A stretch of 64,000 nucleotides of DNA from Leptidea sinapis. Taxonomy: Eukaryota > Arthropoda > Insecta > Lepidoptera > Pieridae. A program made the position numbers and the translations under genes. The stretch covers positions 33,752,501 to 33,816,500 of the forward strand of contig NC_066265.1 in the NCBI RefSeq assembly GCF_905404315.1, given 5' to 3'. Shown here in pieces: positions 36,801 to 42,612 of this stretch (within the stretch, counting starts at the first letter, position 1; each line of letters opens with the position of its first letter). The notes beneath the pieces are model-generated. The model had not been told where the DNA came from. It was given only the letters and a program-made list of their open reading frames with translations, and ran no database searches.

Positions 36801-36948
36801 AAAAATAATAAAAGGTCTAAGCACGCATATCCAATATTGTTTAACATTATTTTAATTTTATCTTATTATAAAGTTGAAACAAATAAAAAAAAAGCTTACC
36901 GCCGGTCAGCACCAACTTATATACAATTTTAGCTGATTGATTCGCCAT
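3560..36948 (-). CDS. Ttd14: TRPL translocation defect protein 14 homologue, nine exons
   Basis: Coding exons in transcript order are 36900-36948, 36673-36740, 36284-36321, 35862-35899, 16637-16765, 12040-12176, 6901-7445, 6604-6794 and 3560-3873. All introns are GT-AG, and the phases join to 1509 nt, 502 residues. Residues 16-24 carry the P-loop (GGPCGGKTT). Residues 97-106 carry ICDRGAMDAS, the family's second nucleotide-site motif. Exons 7-8 hold the CYTH-like domain (FLVKTPLP, VEVRTQLTHRDYL, FIYNNQYYQLDMY). The last exon is a low-complexity tail rich in Asn-Gly-His. In Drosophila, TTD14 binds GTP and phosphoinositide and is needed for recycling of the TRPL channel in photoreceptors; the vesicle-trafficking role here is inferred by homology. 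The length is close to the fly protein's. No frame is broken, so the gene looks functional despite several transposons in its introns. Whether the NGH tail is conserved is the least certain point. Confidence 0.9.
4240..4540 (-). mobile_element. 3' fragment of the LINE family seen intact at 31.0-33.6 kb
   Basis: The stretch 'gcctcagacttgagaagaatg' then 'agcgggctttt' and 'aatagcctta' parallels 31110-31240. It continues through 'gttatagtaacctttacc' then 'acacaaac', which is the end of the reverse-transcriptase frame of the copy at 31230-33416. It is therefore a short 5'-truncated copy in the same orientation as that element. Confidence 0.65.
4560..4920 (-). pseudogene. Decayed LINE reverse-transcriptase C-terminus and tail
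   Basis: The minus-strand frame 4696-4920 contains LGVLHSSTLLFPWNFLPDRT then KLWNK, which matches the C-terminal 'SSTvrFsrNFLPrTTKLWN' region of abundant lepidopteran jockey-like reverse transcriptases. The flank at 4560-4690 resembles the 3' tail at 31055-31140. Truncated and non-functional. Confidence 0.55.
5590..5890 (+). repeat. Microsatellite and dispersed lepidopteran repeat
   Basis: A (TA)n run at about 5590-5613 is followed by 'ggtcaagtgcgagtcgga' and later 'ggacggacggacagacatga', two signatures of a very common dispersed repeat in Lepidoptera. The short open frame across it (5713-5919) is a chance product of the repeat. Confidence 0.55.
6604..6794 (-). CDS. Ttd14: Ttd14 exon 8, end of CYTH-like domain
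   Basis: Residues 335-398. Acceptor TTTCAG at 6795, donor AACG|GTAAGT at 6603. Contains RGLVLLETYSA and LPKFLTIEKEVTGDP, the last strand and helix of the lipid-binding half. Confidence 0.88.
6901..7445 (-). CDS. Ttd14: Ttd14 exon 7, main CYTH-like exon
   Basis: Residues 154-334, 545 nt. Acceptor TGTTCCAG before GAG; donor CCCAG|GTGAAT. Contains ELDYNAAAAWVGHPYFDVID, which ends the nucleotide-binding part, and then the start of the CYTH-like fold. It is clearly more GC-rich than its AT-rich surroundings, as expected for a constrained exon. Long open frames on the opposite strand here are shadows of this exon. Confidence 0.92.
8470..8640 (+). mobile_element. Short interspersed repeat (GGTGATCAC family)
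   Basis: Shares 'ggtgttgcaagagaatgt' and 'cggcggtgatcact' then 'accaggtgacccgtacgctc', ending in an A-rich tail, with copies at 53440-53590 and, partly, 12640-12770. I recognise this family from many moth genomes. It is non-coding; the open frame through it is incidental. Confidence 0.65.
8881..9560 (-). pseudogene. Internally deleted DDE-SWIM transposase
   Basis: The 186-codon frame at 8881-9441 starts with ADATYLYTEKSSNY, which matches the first catalytic Asp block (DATYxYxEKSxNY) of IS4/5-type DDE nucleases. It then jumps within a few residues to CGTYQIKQARSYVGEH and a SWIM-type zinc finger (CNC, then CSH). In full-length arthropod and cnidarian relatives these parts are separated by most of the DDE domain, so the middle, including the remaining catalytic acids, is missing. 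A second frame, 9363-9560, overlaps in another phase and carries CDCGVESELLQQKCRSC, likely the original N-terminus after a frameshift. It is a non-autonomous deletion derivative inside Ttd14 intron 6. The C-terminal part (YLGYARHEGVSRP) is well preserved. A host-adopted SWIM protein is possible but unsupported. Confidence 0.65.
10138..10190 (+). repeat. Repeat fragment shared with 23055-23105
   Basis: About 50 bp, including 'gacaggaacagtg' and 'aaatattccattcccgatac', is nearly identical to 23055-23105. The parent element is not identified. Confidence 0.5.
10915..11060 (+). mobile_element. tRNA-related SINE
   Basis: A tRNA-like 3' half with a B-box (gggttcaaatccc) is followed by a body with 'gatgaatacggatgtctg' and 'ttccgatttatgga', similar to the fragment at 490-600. 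No complete cloverleaf can be drawn, so this is a SINE rather than a tRNA gene. Confidence 0.45.
11895..11980 (+). repeat. Common dispersed repeat (RTE-linked)
   Basis: 'catcatttcagctggaagat' then 'gtccactgctgga' and 'caaggcctcc' is the reverse complement of the end of the RTE remnant at 44420-44480. Only the terminal part is present here. Confidence 0.5.
12040..12176 (-). CDS. Ttd14: Ttd14 exon 6
   Basis: Residues 108-153. The acceptor TTGCAG completes the phenylalanine codon begun in exon 5; donor GAG|GTGAGT. Contains ISKEKWEAML and NRYNHIVHMVSAANGAEDFY, conserved in the family. Confidence 0.9.
12490..12780 (+). mobile_element. Composite short interspersed repeat
   Basis: The left part ('accgtgaagcagtaatg' and 'agggcgctgtagctagtaag') matches 24640-24760. 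The right part ('gtgcggtgatcacttacc' then 'atcaggtgacctgtatgctc') belongs to the family at 8470-8640. This is the layout of a common lepidopteran SINE. The 90-codon minus frame across it is incidental. Confidence 0.6.
13560..13890. other. GC-richer patch of unknown origin
   Basis: Less AT-rich than its flanks, with a 69-codon minus frame (13564-13773) rich in Arg and Ala that I cannot assign. Other frames are interrupted by stops. Most likely a decayed transposon fragment. Confidence 0.3.
15610..16400. mobile_element. Degenerate copies of the foldback MITE family
   Basis: The stretch at 15617-15660 ('ggcaccgacttcaaac', 'ctatcaatagatggcacata') and 15750-15775 ('tttttgaagtcggttttt') matches arms of the element at 42613-43051. 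The segment 16200-16380 ('tacgtaaatcggttcataaa' then 'tctcag') matches 43195-43350. Several old partial copies are run together. Confidence 0.5.
16637..16765 (-). CDS. Ttd14: Ttd14 exon 5
   Basis: Residues 65-107 plus the first base of 108. Acceptor TTACAG before CCAAC; donor GCAT|GTAAGT. Encodes NKFQENLLKTMIQIENTFFE then LIICDRGAMDAS, the family's signature block near the nucleotide site. Confidence 0.9.
18990..19450 (+). repeat. Diverged 98-bp direct repeats with GATGGCGG-like core
   Basis: 'gagatccgagatggcggatg' (19021) and 'agatccaagatgggggatgt' (19120) are two copies about 98 bp apart; each continues with 'tgac-ttt-aataaa' and then 'gagattttc-ggagtg'. Inverted cores 'gccgccatctt' occur at about 19418 and 19591. 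The core resembles the array at 38140-38600. Confidence 0.45.
20033..20420 (-). mobile_element. Non-autonomous Helitron
   Basis: On the minus strand it ends in CGGGTCAGCTAG followed by T, a typical lepidopteran Helitron 3' end. The other end is AT-rich (TATCTTAATATATAT). The interior ('gaaattgcttca', 'gcagaactgtcaaac', 'gggtcccaaatcga', 'taaaatccgttcattag') matches the copy at 34213-34545. It has no coding capacity and contains a 35-bp palindrome at 20148-20182. Confidence 0.65.
20148..20182. repeat. Perfect palindrome flanked by 10-bp direct repeats
   Basis: Arms CAATGACGTTCTATAT and its exact complement are separated by 3 bp. TGCTCCCTGT lies immediately on the left (20138-20147) and again at 20181-20190, overlapping the last two palindrome bases. 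The related Helitron at 34213 lacks this block, so it looks like an insertion. Confidence 0.75.
21480..21945 (+). pseudogene. LINE reverse-transcriptase fragment, broken
   Basis: Plus-strand translation gives SKVIPLFKSGSS, then KIFEKLVLQQLQ, GIRLIEHIFDAWEGSQDALG, NFCDLSKAFDF and GVPQGSILGPFLF. These are RT blocks of a jockey/CR1-like LINE related to the copy at 31230-33416. There are frame breaks near 21660 and a stop before the GVPQG block. The frame is cut at about 21945, where mariner sequence begins. Confidence 0.7.
21950..23045 (-). mobile_element. Mariner element, degenerate
   Basis: Minus strand. The N-terminal helix-turn-helix half lies at 22703-22984 (MINYDFRSGLTQKQCVDRM, ETIYRLF-like TTIYRLFAEFQ, DDPRQGRPKTAVT). 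The catalytic half at 22158-22574 contains VSGDESWIYAYEPETK (first Asp) and HHDNASSPTA (second Asp). A third-Asp block (PPYSPNLSPNDF) lies at 22086-22154 and is repeated at 22003-22071. A frame break near 22600-22700 separates the halves, so the transposase is dead. It most resembles mori-type mariners. It sits inside LINE sequence of the opposite orientation. Clear terminal repeats were not resolved. Confidence 0.75.
22003..22154. repeat. Tandem duplication within mariner
   Basis: 22003-22071 and 22086-22154 are almost identical ('agtatagaaatcattagggc' then 'ttaggttgggg'), a direct duplication with an 83-bp period. It doubles the third catalytic block; the second unit is out of frame with the first. 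Confidence 0.75.
23110..23600 (+). pseudogene. LINE reverse-transcriptase C-terminus and 3' tail
   Basis: The frame at 23214-23444 contains LVTYSSRLHKIHNGFKGKC then YTKVPSTVQALSIKCF and ends YYSTAENLSDRTAWD, the C-terminus of a common lepidopteran jockey-like LINE. The tail includes 'gagattcttgcgccgcttct'. It may be the 3' half of the element split by the mariner, but about 300 residues of RT are missing between the two parts. Confidence 0.65.
24640..24780 (+). mobile_element. SINE fragment
   Basis: 'ccgtgaagcagtaacttg' and 'gaaaggcgccgtatagctag' match the left half of the repeat at 12490-12600. The following 'attactgggcaaacgagact' is also typical of this family. Confidence 0.55.
25309..25736 (+). 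mobile_element. Non-autonomous Helitron with internal repeats
   Basis: The left end is ATATATTTCTTGTGTGCGTG. The right end has a short hairpin (caggaca-ttgtctg) followed by GGTCCACTAG|T, a classic Helitron 3' end. Inside, ACGGCTGGACCGATTTTGA occurs at about 25349 and 25436, with diverged copies at 25549 and 25673. The 72-codon open frame is made of these repeats and is not a gene. Confidence 0.65.
27370..27440 (-). mobile_element. Short interspersed repeat, partial
   Basis: Reverse-complement fragment of the family at 8470-8640: 'gttaagtgatcaccccca' and 'attctcctgcaac', then 'aagaggaacc'. Confidence 0.5.
31020..33640 (-). mobile_element. 5'-truncated jockey/CR1-like LINE
   Basis: A single open minus-strand frame runs from about 33640 to 31230. 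Before the reverse transcriptase it holds the end of an apurinic-type endonuclease (CIDNIFTN, LSSDHFGQLASF). The 3' end has AATAAA at 31043-31048 and shares its tail with 4240-4540. The 5' part of the endonuclease and any ORF1 are missing, the usual result of incomplete target-primed reverse transcription. It lies in Ttd14 intron 4 in the same orientation as the gene. Confidence 0.8.
31230..33416 (-). CDS. LINE reverse transcriptase, 728 codons uninterrupted
   Basis: Uninterrupted RT frame; the listed start is a GTG inside a frame that stays open upstream into the endonuclease, so it is not a true initiator. RT blocks in order: PIFKSGCSSDPNNYRPVSVL, KIFEKIILSQM, GFTRGRSTTDA, FCDLSKAFDCVQH, GVPQGSILGPFLFLIYIND and the catalytic VLFADDTSLIF, then the thumb (LFLGITLD-like FLGITLDSKLQW). 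The C-terminus ends KRLCGKGYYNINDF then WSDRP, typical of lepidopteran jockey-like elements. The enzyme would make cDNA on nicked chromosomal DNA. The unbroken frame suggests recent insertion, although the copy lacks its 5' end and probably cannot move by itself. Confidence 0.85.
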   Translation of the reverse strand: MNNRRMEKYRGNVSVKLSNLDLFKYNINPNEMYDMLFKIIKTEFASIFTSKTVKSGGLLSSNDWATAGIHRSRQRLYELYSERSLYNHDTSFLEYVKKYSKLFKSVCSIAKSMHIRQIIKNAPNKIKMTWNIINWESGRLKDRNIEYNLSINNTIIQSQQEVATAFENFFSEIPVSITNTLVSSTSVAESLLLENVIGFFKSFNFSFVSPGEIIKTFKSLDMKKTADIWGISVKIISSIIDVIAPYLAIVFNNCINRGVFPDLLKHSKITPIFKSGCSSDPNNYRPVSVLPTLSKIFEKIILSQMLTYFNSHKLLHLKQFGFTRGRSTTDAGIELIKNIFDAWEESQNALGIFCDLSKAFDCVQHSTLVRKLYHYGIKGTSLDLLTSYLNNRIQRVDVNGKRSPGTPLSMGVPQGSILGPFLFLIYINDLPDLIEKKHKVVLFADDTSLIFKVKRNQAMYDEVNDILSDIVYWFSANNLLLNSKKTKLIKFTVPNVKNVNAIVLFNGEVIEPVESAIFLGITLDSKLQWGTHIEGLANRLSSAAYAVKKIRQLTDIDTTRLVYFSYFHSIMSYGILLWGNAADINTIFVLQKRAIRAIYNLGPRESLRAKFIEINILTVASQYILDNVMYVHRHISEFARNCHNHNVNTRNRHKLMMPTTRLSRVSKSFVGRCICIYNKIPENVQNKGVTLFKRIVKKRLCGKGYYNINDFLNDTTDWEWSDRPQAIK
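34213..34545 (-). mobile_element. Non-autonomous Helitron
   Basis: Same family as 20033-20420. Begins CTAGCTGACCCGACAG on the plus strand, shares 'gaaattgcttcatagcagaa' and 'gatgggtcccaaatcga', and ends near 'taatatagtagagagga' (5'-TC on the minus strand). Non-coding. Confidence 0.65.
34546..34840 (-). mobile_element. Helitron 5'-end fragment
   Basis: Contains 'ttggtcaagtagttttcg' and ends 'tttcctctttataatattag'; on the minus strand that is a typical lepidopteran Helitron 5' end (TAATATTATAAAGAGG). It directly abuts the preceding Helitron. Confidence 0.5.
35862..35899 (-). CDS. Ttd14: Ttd14 exon 4
   Basis: 38-nt micro-exon encoding SGGVKFVDLSPDE (first serine codon shared with exon 3). Acceptor TTTGCAG, donor GAAG|GTGAGT. 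Confidence 0.85.
35900..36283 (-). other. Ttd14 intron 3
   Basis: 384-bp AT-rich intron between two 38-nt exons; nothing recognised. Confidence 0.75.
36284..36321 (-). CDS. Ttd14: Ttd14 exon 3
   Basis: 38-nt micro-exon encoding VFRVPETATVLL, a conserved block after the P-loop. Acceptor TTTGCAG, donor TTAAG|GTATGA. Confidence 0.85.
36322..36672 (-). other. Ttd14 intron 2
   Basis: 351-bp AT-rich intron; nothing recognised. Confidence 0.75.
36673..36740 (-). CDS. Ttd14: Ttd14 exon 2, P-loop exon
   Basis: Encodes PCGGKTTGQSRLSTFFENLG then WK; with the Gly-Gly from exon 1 this forms the Walker A loop. Acceptor CTAAACAG, donor GGAAG|GTATCA. Confidence 0.88.
36900..36948 (-). CDS. Ttd14: Ttd14 exon 1, start
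   Basis: ATG at 36948 begins MANQSAKIVYKLVLTG; donor GGCG|GTAAGC. The hydrophobic IVYKLVLTGG strand directly preceding the P-loop supports this start. Confidence 0.85.
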
Positions 36949-38020
36949 TTTAAAATAAATAAAGAATAAACTAAATTACACTATTACAAAGATGGTAGAA
37001 CTGATTGTCATAAAAATGATGAATTTATAAAAGTTGTAAAAATATCCATCACAGTTTGAAACGCATCGCCTATCGGGCGTGCGAGAAAAAGAATAATATG
37101 AAAATGAATTAAATTGTATTTTCATTTATATCAATACAAGTCAAGTCCGATCTCACAAATGTCAATTAAAAACTGTGAACTGACATATTATGTCAATTAA
37201 CAACTGACATTAGTCAATTGACAACTAACACAATACGTCAATACAAGTTACAACACAAGAAGGGCGTTTCAGTTTCTGCTACGCATTGTTTTAGCCGGTT
37301 ACATATTTTTTACGAAACCTGTAACGAAATCAGGTTTTTATGAAACAGGTTTCTATTAGTAATCGTTGTGTACGTGGACGGCGCTTGCTCGAATCGTTTT
37401 AGGAAATAACCTGTTTTTCTGAATATACAGATTTTATTCATTATTTTGTTGTATTTCAGAAATTTTACTGAAATTTTATAGTTTTCATAACAGGTTATGG
37501 TTTGAAACGCTCACTTCAATTAAGAGCTATTTTTTATACCTATAATCTTAGAATATTAACGCTTAAAACGTGAGTAGGCCTAAGCGGAATGAAGCAGTTT
37601 CAATGTGGTCTTTTATGACCACATACGTTTCCCGCCGCGCCGCGTCAGTGTCGTTCTGTCAACTTTCAGGACAATCAGTGCGCGAAATTTAATTGAAAAA
37701 TTACTAACCGCTACAGTTAAAGGTCACAAAGCGTCTTATAATAAAAATTATGATAAGAAAATCACATTTCACACCTAAATACTATTTAACAACTTTTAAT
37801 TTAAACTAATACATTCGTCAAAATATTTTGTAAACAAAACAGACACCATTAAAAAAATTGTTGCCAGCTATGAAAGTACTATATAACCCGAGTTCCTCCG
37901 CTGGGATAGTTTTTTGTGTTTATTGGTAGATATTGAAGGAGGCTACTAGAACTAAGCGCATAAAATTACTTTAATAAAATTATGTTTGGAAAAAGTTGAG
38001 CTCGTGAGAACATTAACGGC
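36949..38020. other. Ttd14 upstream region
   Basis: Presumed 5' UTR and promoter of Ttd14. At 37150-37230 the motif TGTCAATTAA-AACTG recurs at short intervals. 37258-37517 may be a small MITE: 'aagggcgtttca' at the left and 'tgaaacgctcactt' at the right are inverted, with repeated 'acaggtt' inside. Further on nothing is recognised. Confidence 0.35.
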
Positions 38021-38024
38021 CACT

Positions 38025-38700
38025 CTTTTTAACCGACTTCATAATGGAGGAGGTTCTCAATTCGTCGGTATGTTTTTGATTTTTAGTGAAACTTCTATAT
38101 CGGCGTATGAGACCATTTTTATAGCAAATCGTCACGATTTTTGGTTACGCATTTTTTTAAATCCAATATGGCCACCGCGCAAATTTATGATTTTAACATA
38201 ATTGATATCGAATCTGAGGTTCTCGAGGGTGCAGACAACGAATTTGAGATCATTTTTGAAATCCAAGATGGCCACGGCGCAAATTTATGATTTCAACAAT
38301 ATTGATATCGAATCTGAGGCTGTCGAGGGTGCAAAGAATAAATTTGGGATCATTGATGAAATCCGAGATGGCCGCCGCGCAAATTTATGATTTCAACAAT
38401 ATTGATATCGAATCCAAGCTTGTCGAGGGTGCAGAGAACGAATTTGGAATCATTTTTGAAATCCAAGATGGCCGCCGCGCAAATTTATGATTTCAACAAT
38501 ATAGATAATATTGATATATTATGGATTCGATATCCATAATATCGAATGGTGCAGAGAACGAATTTGGGATCATTTTTTAAATCACAATTTTGCACGGCAG
38601 CGATCTTGAATTTCAAAAATTATCCCCAATTCGTTCTCGGGTGCACCCTAGAAAACCTCGGATATAGCTGGCAACTTCTGCCTGAACCTGACATTTTTCG
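38025..38700 (+). repeat. 100-bp tandem repeat array with ATGGCCGCCGCGC core
   Basis: 'aaatttatgatttcaacaat' or a close variant recurs at exactly 100-bp steps (38181, 38281, 38381, 38481). Each is preceded by 'gatggccgccgcgc' variants and followed by 'gatatcgaatc' and 'gagggtgcagagaacgaatt'. A partial fifth unit ends near 38600. Left of it, 'taaccgacttcataatggag' starts a common dispersed repeat. Because 100 is not a multiple of 3, the open frames here are artefacts. Confidence 0.75.
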
Positions 38701-38879
38701 TTTTATCAAGATTTATTAAGAACTTCTTTACTTACTCTTAAAAAATTGTTGCAACAATAATATGAGATGTTTTTATTAAATTCTTAATTCATATTTTATT
38801 TCTTCTTTCTTTATTACATATGATCTAGTATTTCTTACAATTTACTGATTTAGGGAAATGTCTATTCCCTTGCAACATT

Positions 38880-39935
38880 GGTGTGGTATAGGGGCTCCTG
38901 TTTCCGCAATTAAACCACTAGCATGGGTCCATTTTTCGTGCGGTAGTACAGTAGGCCAGTTACTCCAACCAGGCCAGCTCCTTCCATGTGTGACCCGTTA
39001 GGGTGCCCACCATTATACGGATGTCATGTCTGTTGAGGCTGATAAGTCTACGTGTCAGTTTGGGCGACAGTCCAGGTATCGCCTCCTTCGACTGTCTTCA
39101 GCTTGAGACATTCATCCATCGAGTGTTGTGTAGGTCGTTGGTAAGAGAGCGTATCCATGAGCACATTGGGCTGAAGGGCAGTGGCAGAAGTGGCAATGGA
39201 CCAGTCACTATATTTGCCGATGCCCGCCTTGCAAGCTCATCCGCTGCATCATTTCCCAACGAACCGCTATGTCCCTTGATCCATTGCAGAGTTACCCGGT
39301 TATAAGAGGCAACTTGTTCCAGGGTTTGGTGACATTTGTGTATTAGTGCTGAGTTGTAGGCCATACTGTCAGAAAGAATTCTGATACTGTGGCCATGTAC
39401 CTTCCTTCTTAATATTGCGCTCACATTGGAAGATGGAGTTGTGTGGCCCAAGGGTATGGAAGTGTGTATGTTTAGTTCTTATGAGAATATGCCGGCACCA
39501 GTTCCAGTAGCCATTTTCGAGCCGTCTGTGTAAATTCTGACTGACTGATCAGCATCTTTCTCACATAGCTGTATGTGATAGTTCTTATGAAAAGCATGTG
39601 TTTTATGTATCTTATCGCATGGTGCCTCACAGAGTGGATAGTCCTTTGTTGCCCTATTCCAGAGATTATCTGTTAGGCAGTCTTCATTCTTCCATACAGC
39701 CAACAGCTTTAGACGTAAAGTCGCCATTGTCGCTTCTTGTTGAAAGTGTATGTCGGGTGGTGTTAGCCTTAGAATAGTTTCAACGGCAGAAGTAGGGGTT
39801 GTGCGCATGCATCCTGTTATGGCTGTGCAAGCCAGCCGCTGGAAACGCTGCAGCTTGGTTTGTACTGTCACAATCTCTGTCCTGGGCCACTACTTGCAAC
39901 ATTACTTGGCTGTCTGTGTGCGTGTTGGCGAATGT
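38880..39935 (-). pseudogene. RNase H-bearing LINE 3' remnant
   Basis: Minus strand. 39479-39871 encodes the RT-to-RNase H junction (LQRFQRLACTAITGCMRTTP) and the start of RNase H (IYTDGSKMATGTGAG, with the first catalytic Asp). The same frame continues after one in-frame TAA into 39098-39451, with RILSDSMAY (a second Asp), QWIKGHSGSLGNDAADELAR (the His and last Asp of RNase H). The 3' part at 38880-39000 matches the remnant at 725-1035. The RT palm upstream is missing. A single stop interrupts an otherwise good domain, so decay is moderate. Confidence 0.75.
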
Positions 39936-40075
39936 AAGTTAATAATAATAAATCTTTATTTGATGCAAAAAAAAATACAATTTGCTTAAAATTACCCTCG
40001 ACCCCCAAACCAGCCCGTGACATGGGGGTCAGTCTCTTCCCAGTTGTGCAATGTAAAATAACAAACATCAACATT
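39936..40075 (-). mobile_element. Short non-LTR/SINE tail with (TTA)n end
   Basis: On the minus strand a segment with 'tttgcatcaaataaag' (AATAAA) ends in a (TTA)n run at 39936-39950 and abuts the RNase H LINE. It looks like a short retroposed copy; parent unknown. Confidence 0.35.
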
Positions 40076-40440
40076 ATTTTAACATTATTCTAACAATGGA
40101 AGTTATGCAACAAATTATGAACACAAAAACTATTTCACATATAATTTATGGCGTGTGTTGTGTGTGTGAACCTTTAGTACCGTTTACTTGCCAAAGCCAC
40201 TGCCACCCAAACTCCATAATGGACCATCGTTCTTACCTGTATTGGGAGCATGCGCTGACAAACTTTCAGATTTTATAAAATGTCGTAGGGCTGGGGTCCA
40301 CGGGCTCTTGCTCTATTAGATATTCATTGACAATTATTTTTATAATACTAAATAATTATAATCACTTTAAAACATTTATGTACCTACCTCATCAACAAAT
40401 CTCACTTAATTGATTCTTCTCTTGGTACAGTACTGCTCTA
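40076..40440. other. Intergenic, nothing recognised
   Basis: AT-rich with a short TG-rich run near 40155; no element or gene recognised. Confidence 0.4.
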
Positions 40441-40447
40441 ATAAGTT

Positions 40448-41340
40448 TTAAAAAAATATAAAATGTTCGAGAAAATATAACGTAATGGCAACCAACGCAC
40501 GAGTACCCGAGGGAAGGCGTGCAAGTCTCTCGCCTATTGTGCCAATGTGCTTCGACTTCGCGTCAGCAATAACTCTTTTGAGGGACCTGGAGGTGTGATT
40601 GTAGTGTTTTTTAAGTTCGCTGGAATTCACATCCTTAGATACCACCGCATTGACCCCAGCCTGATAGCATTCCTGCTTTCGGCGAGAGCCCATTTTGCAC
40701 GAGCGGTCAAATCATGGTTGGGACCTGCCACCGATAGGCACAGAGGAGGATGGAATGAAGAGTTCCATACCTTGAAGTACCACATCAACAACGGCAGCGG
40801 CATCTGAATCACCCAGCGAAAAACAAATCTGCCTCCACGTGTAGGACGCAAAAAAAATACCGCATCTCATCCCACTCTGCTGACCTATAGTGCCAACCGC
40901 GGCGACAGCCTAAGAAGCGGGGCCGTGTAAGGCGTGCGATCGGTGCAGTGCACTGGATCAGGCAGTGGTCAGACGACCCCAGAGGAGAGTCAACGGAAAC
41001 TAGGTAGCCGTCCGGATGTGAGGTCAACCAAACGTGGAGGTGTATGATCTTCCCATCCCAGATGTGGAAGATCATACACCTCCACGTTTGGAATGGGAAG
41101 TGGACGGCATTTGAATTTGAACGAAGCCCCTTGATGTTGCAAAAGTCCACAGCTAATGTGGAGGAGGGTGATTTGAGCCTCCTGCTCTGTTTGCCCCGAG
41201 TCAGCACAGGTTTGCCCCCTCCAGAATACGCGGGGCAGCCTGGGCTTCCACTATTAGGTACAGGTCTTTATTGTGGACGCCCACGGACAGATTCTCCACA
41301 TGGTACTGTTTATTTTAATATTTGCATGTTACTTTAAAAT
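40448..41340 (-). pseudogene. LINE endonuclease remnant with internal deletion
   Basis: Minus strand. VDFCNIKGLRSNSNAVHF is the start of a jockey-like apurinic endonuclease. It jumps to SHPDGYLVSVDSPLGSSDHC, the endonuclease's end with the catalytic SDH, and continues LTRPRFLGCRRGWHYRSAEW. Next comes the linker in other frames (QAGVNAVVSKDVNSSELKKH, KRVIADAKSKHIGTIGERLA). The core of the nuclease, including the remaining catalytic residues, is deleted exactly where a 26-bp hairpin sits (41028-41091). The RT domain is absent. Confidence 0.7.
41028..41091. repeat. Perfect 26-bp inverted repeat at a LINE deletion junction
   Basis: 41028-41053 is the exact reverse complement of 41066-41091; the loop is 12 bp (catcccagatgt). 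It sits at the endonuclease deletion point of the surrounding LINE remnant. Confidence 0.85.
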
Positions 41341-42612
41341 TTTCCTGCGAACTTGCTAAAATAATAACCCGCCAACTCTGGATCACAGTTCTGTTCAATA
41401 TAATAATAATACGGAGATGTAATCATTGAACCGACGGAAATTCTTCTACAATGAAGAATGATAATGCGTGTGCATAATCGATTGAAATTTTGTCACAGTA
41501 AAGTCTTTATGTATATAAATACATTGGTATTTGTTTTATTTCAAAATAGCGATCAGATTAGACAATTCAACAATAAAACAATAAAATTCCCTTAAAAATT
41601 ATTTGCTGCGCGGATGCGCAGCCTCTGTATGACGTTACAGTTTAACACTCACTCCTTTCGCCAGCTCGAACACCCGGCGGCCACAGTTGCAGTGTATTGT
41701 ATTTTGTTTCGTTTAGACTGTGCATTATACTACTGTTATATCTAGTGTACATTTCATAATATGGATAAGGATTTGAAAGAGGGATATCAGAAAATCTAGC
41801 TCATAAAAATAAACTTATCGTTACCCACTATTATGGAAACAGAGTAATTTAGAGTATTATTTTTTATTACAAATTACCTTCCTACCTTATTTAACCTCGC
41901 AGCCGCTTACCAAATCTTTTTAGATCTGTTTAATCAAAGGCATTTATTATAATATACTGTTTATTAGATGAATATTGACGGATTACTAAATTTCATTTAT
42001 ATTCGATCAGTAGTTTAAGATTAATATCTATTCAAAGTTTCTTAATATTGTCACTCACTGACTGACCGAACATCACAAGGGTGAAGGCACTTCTAGCAGA
42101 CAAAGAAGCTTCAAATTTAGAATATTATTAGCGTTATTATATTTTTAGGTTCACTTTTCTAGATATACCAACTGCATATTTAACTTAGTAATCCGATATA
42201 AAATATATGAGATTAATAAGTTTTGCAGTTAGTGTTTGTGTGGCAAACTTACGTGGCGCTCTCGAGTTTGGGCGGTTTACATCTAAATAATGTCGATATT
42301 GGAAGTACTAAAGCACAGAAATCCTCAATTTGTGAATACAATGGATAAAGAAGTTAATGCTTCTTTGTCTATTGTCCGTCCAGAATTGTCAAAAACGTAG
42401 AATCTTCTAGAATACAATTAGTGTTAATAATTTTAATTAACTGCAATTTTGGTCCTTTTTTCTAGATACACCAACTGCATATTAAATAACTTTGTAATTT
42501 CATATAAATATGCGACTATAATTAATAGGTACATTTGCAGTGAATGAATCAGTGTAATAATGGAATAATAAGTGTAGGTAAATAGGTACCAAGATATAAA
42601 TTAAAAAAATTA
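41341..42612. other. Intergenic with an old direct duplication
   Basis: 'ttttctagata-accaactgc' followed by 'atatt-aa' occurs at 42152-42180 and again at about 42460-42487, each followed by a similar stretch ending 'ttgcagt-a-tg'. The two roughly 100-bp copies are about 308 bp apart. 41600-41720 is GC-richer with 'gctgcgcggatgcgcagcct', a small hairpin. No gene recognised. Confidence 0.4.

Noticed and set aside
38202..38490. Two overlapping plus-strand frames with a shared FNNIDIES phrase
   Set aside because: They come from the 100-bp tandem repeat; the shared peptide arises because each unit reads in a different phase.
38140..38600. CRISPR-like array
   Set aside because: The whole 100-bp unit repeats; there are no unique spacers between short repeats, and the host is a eukaryote.
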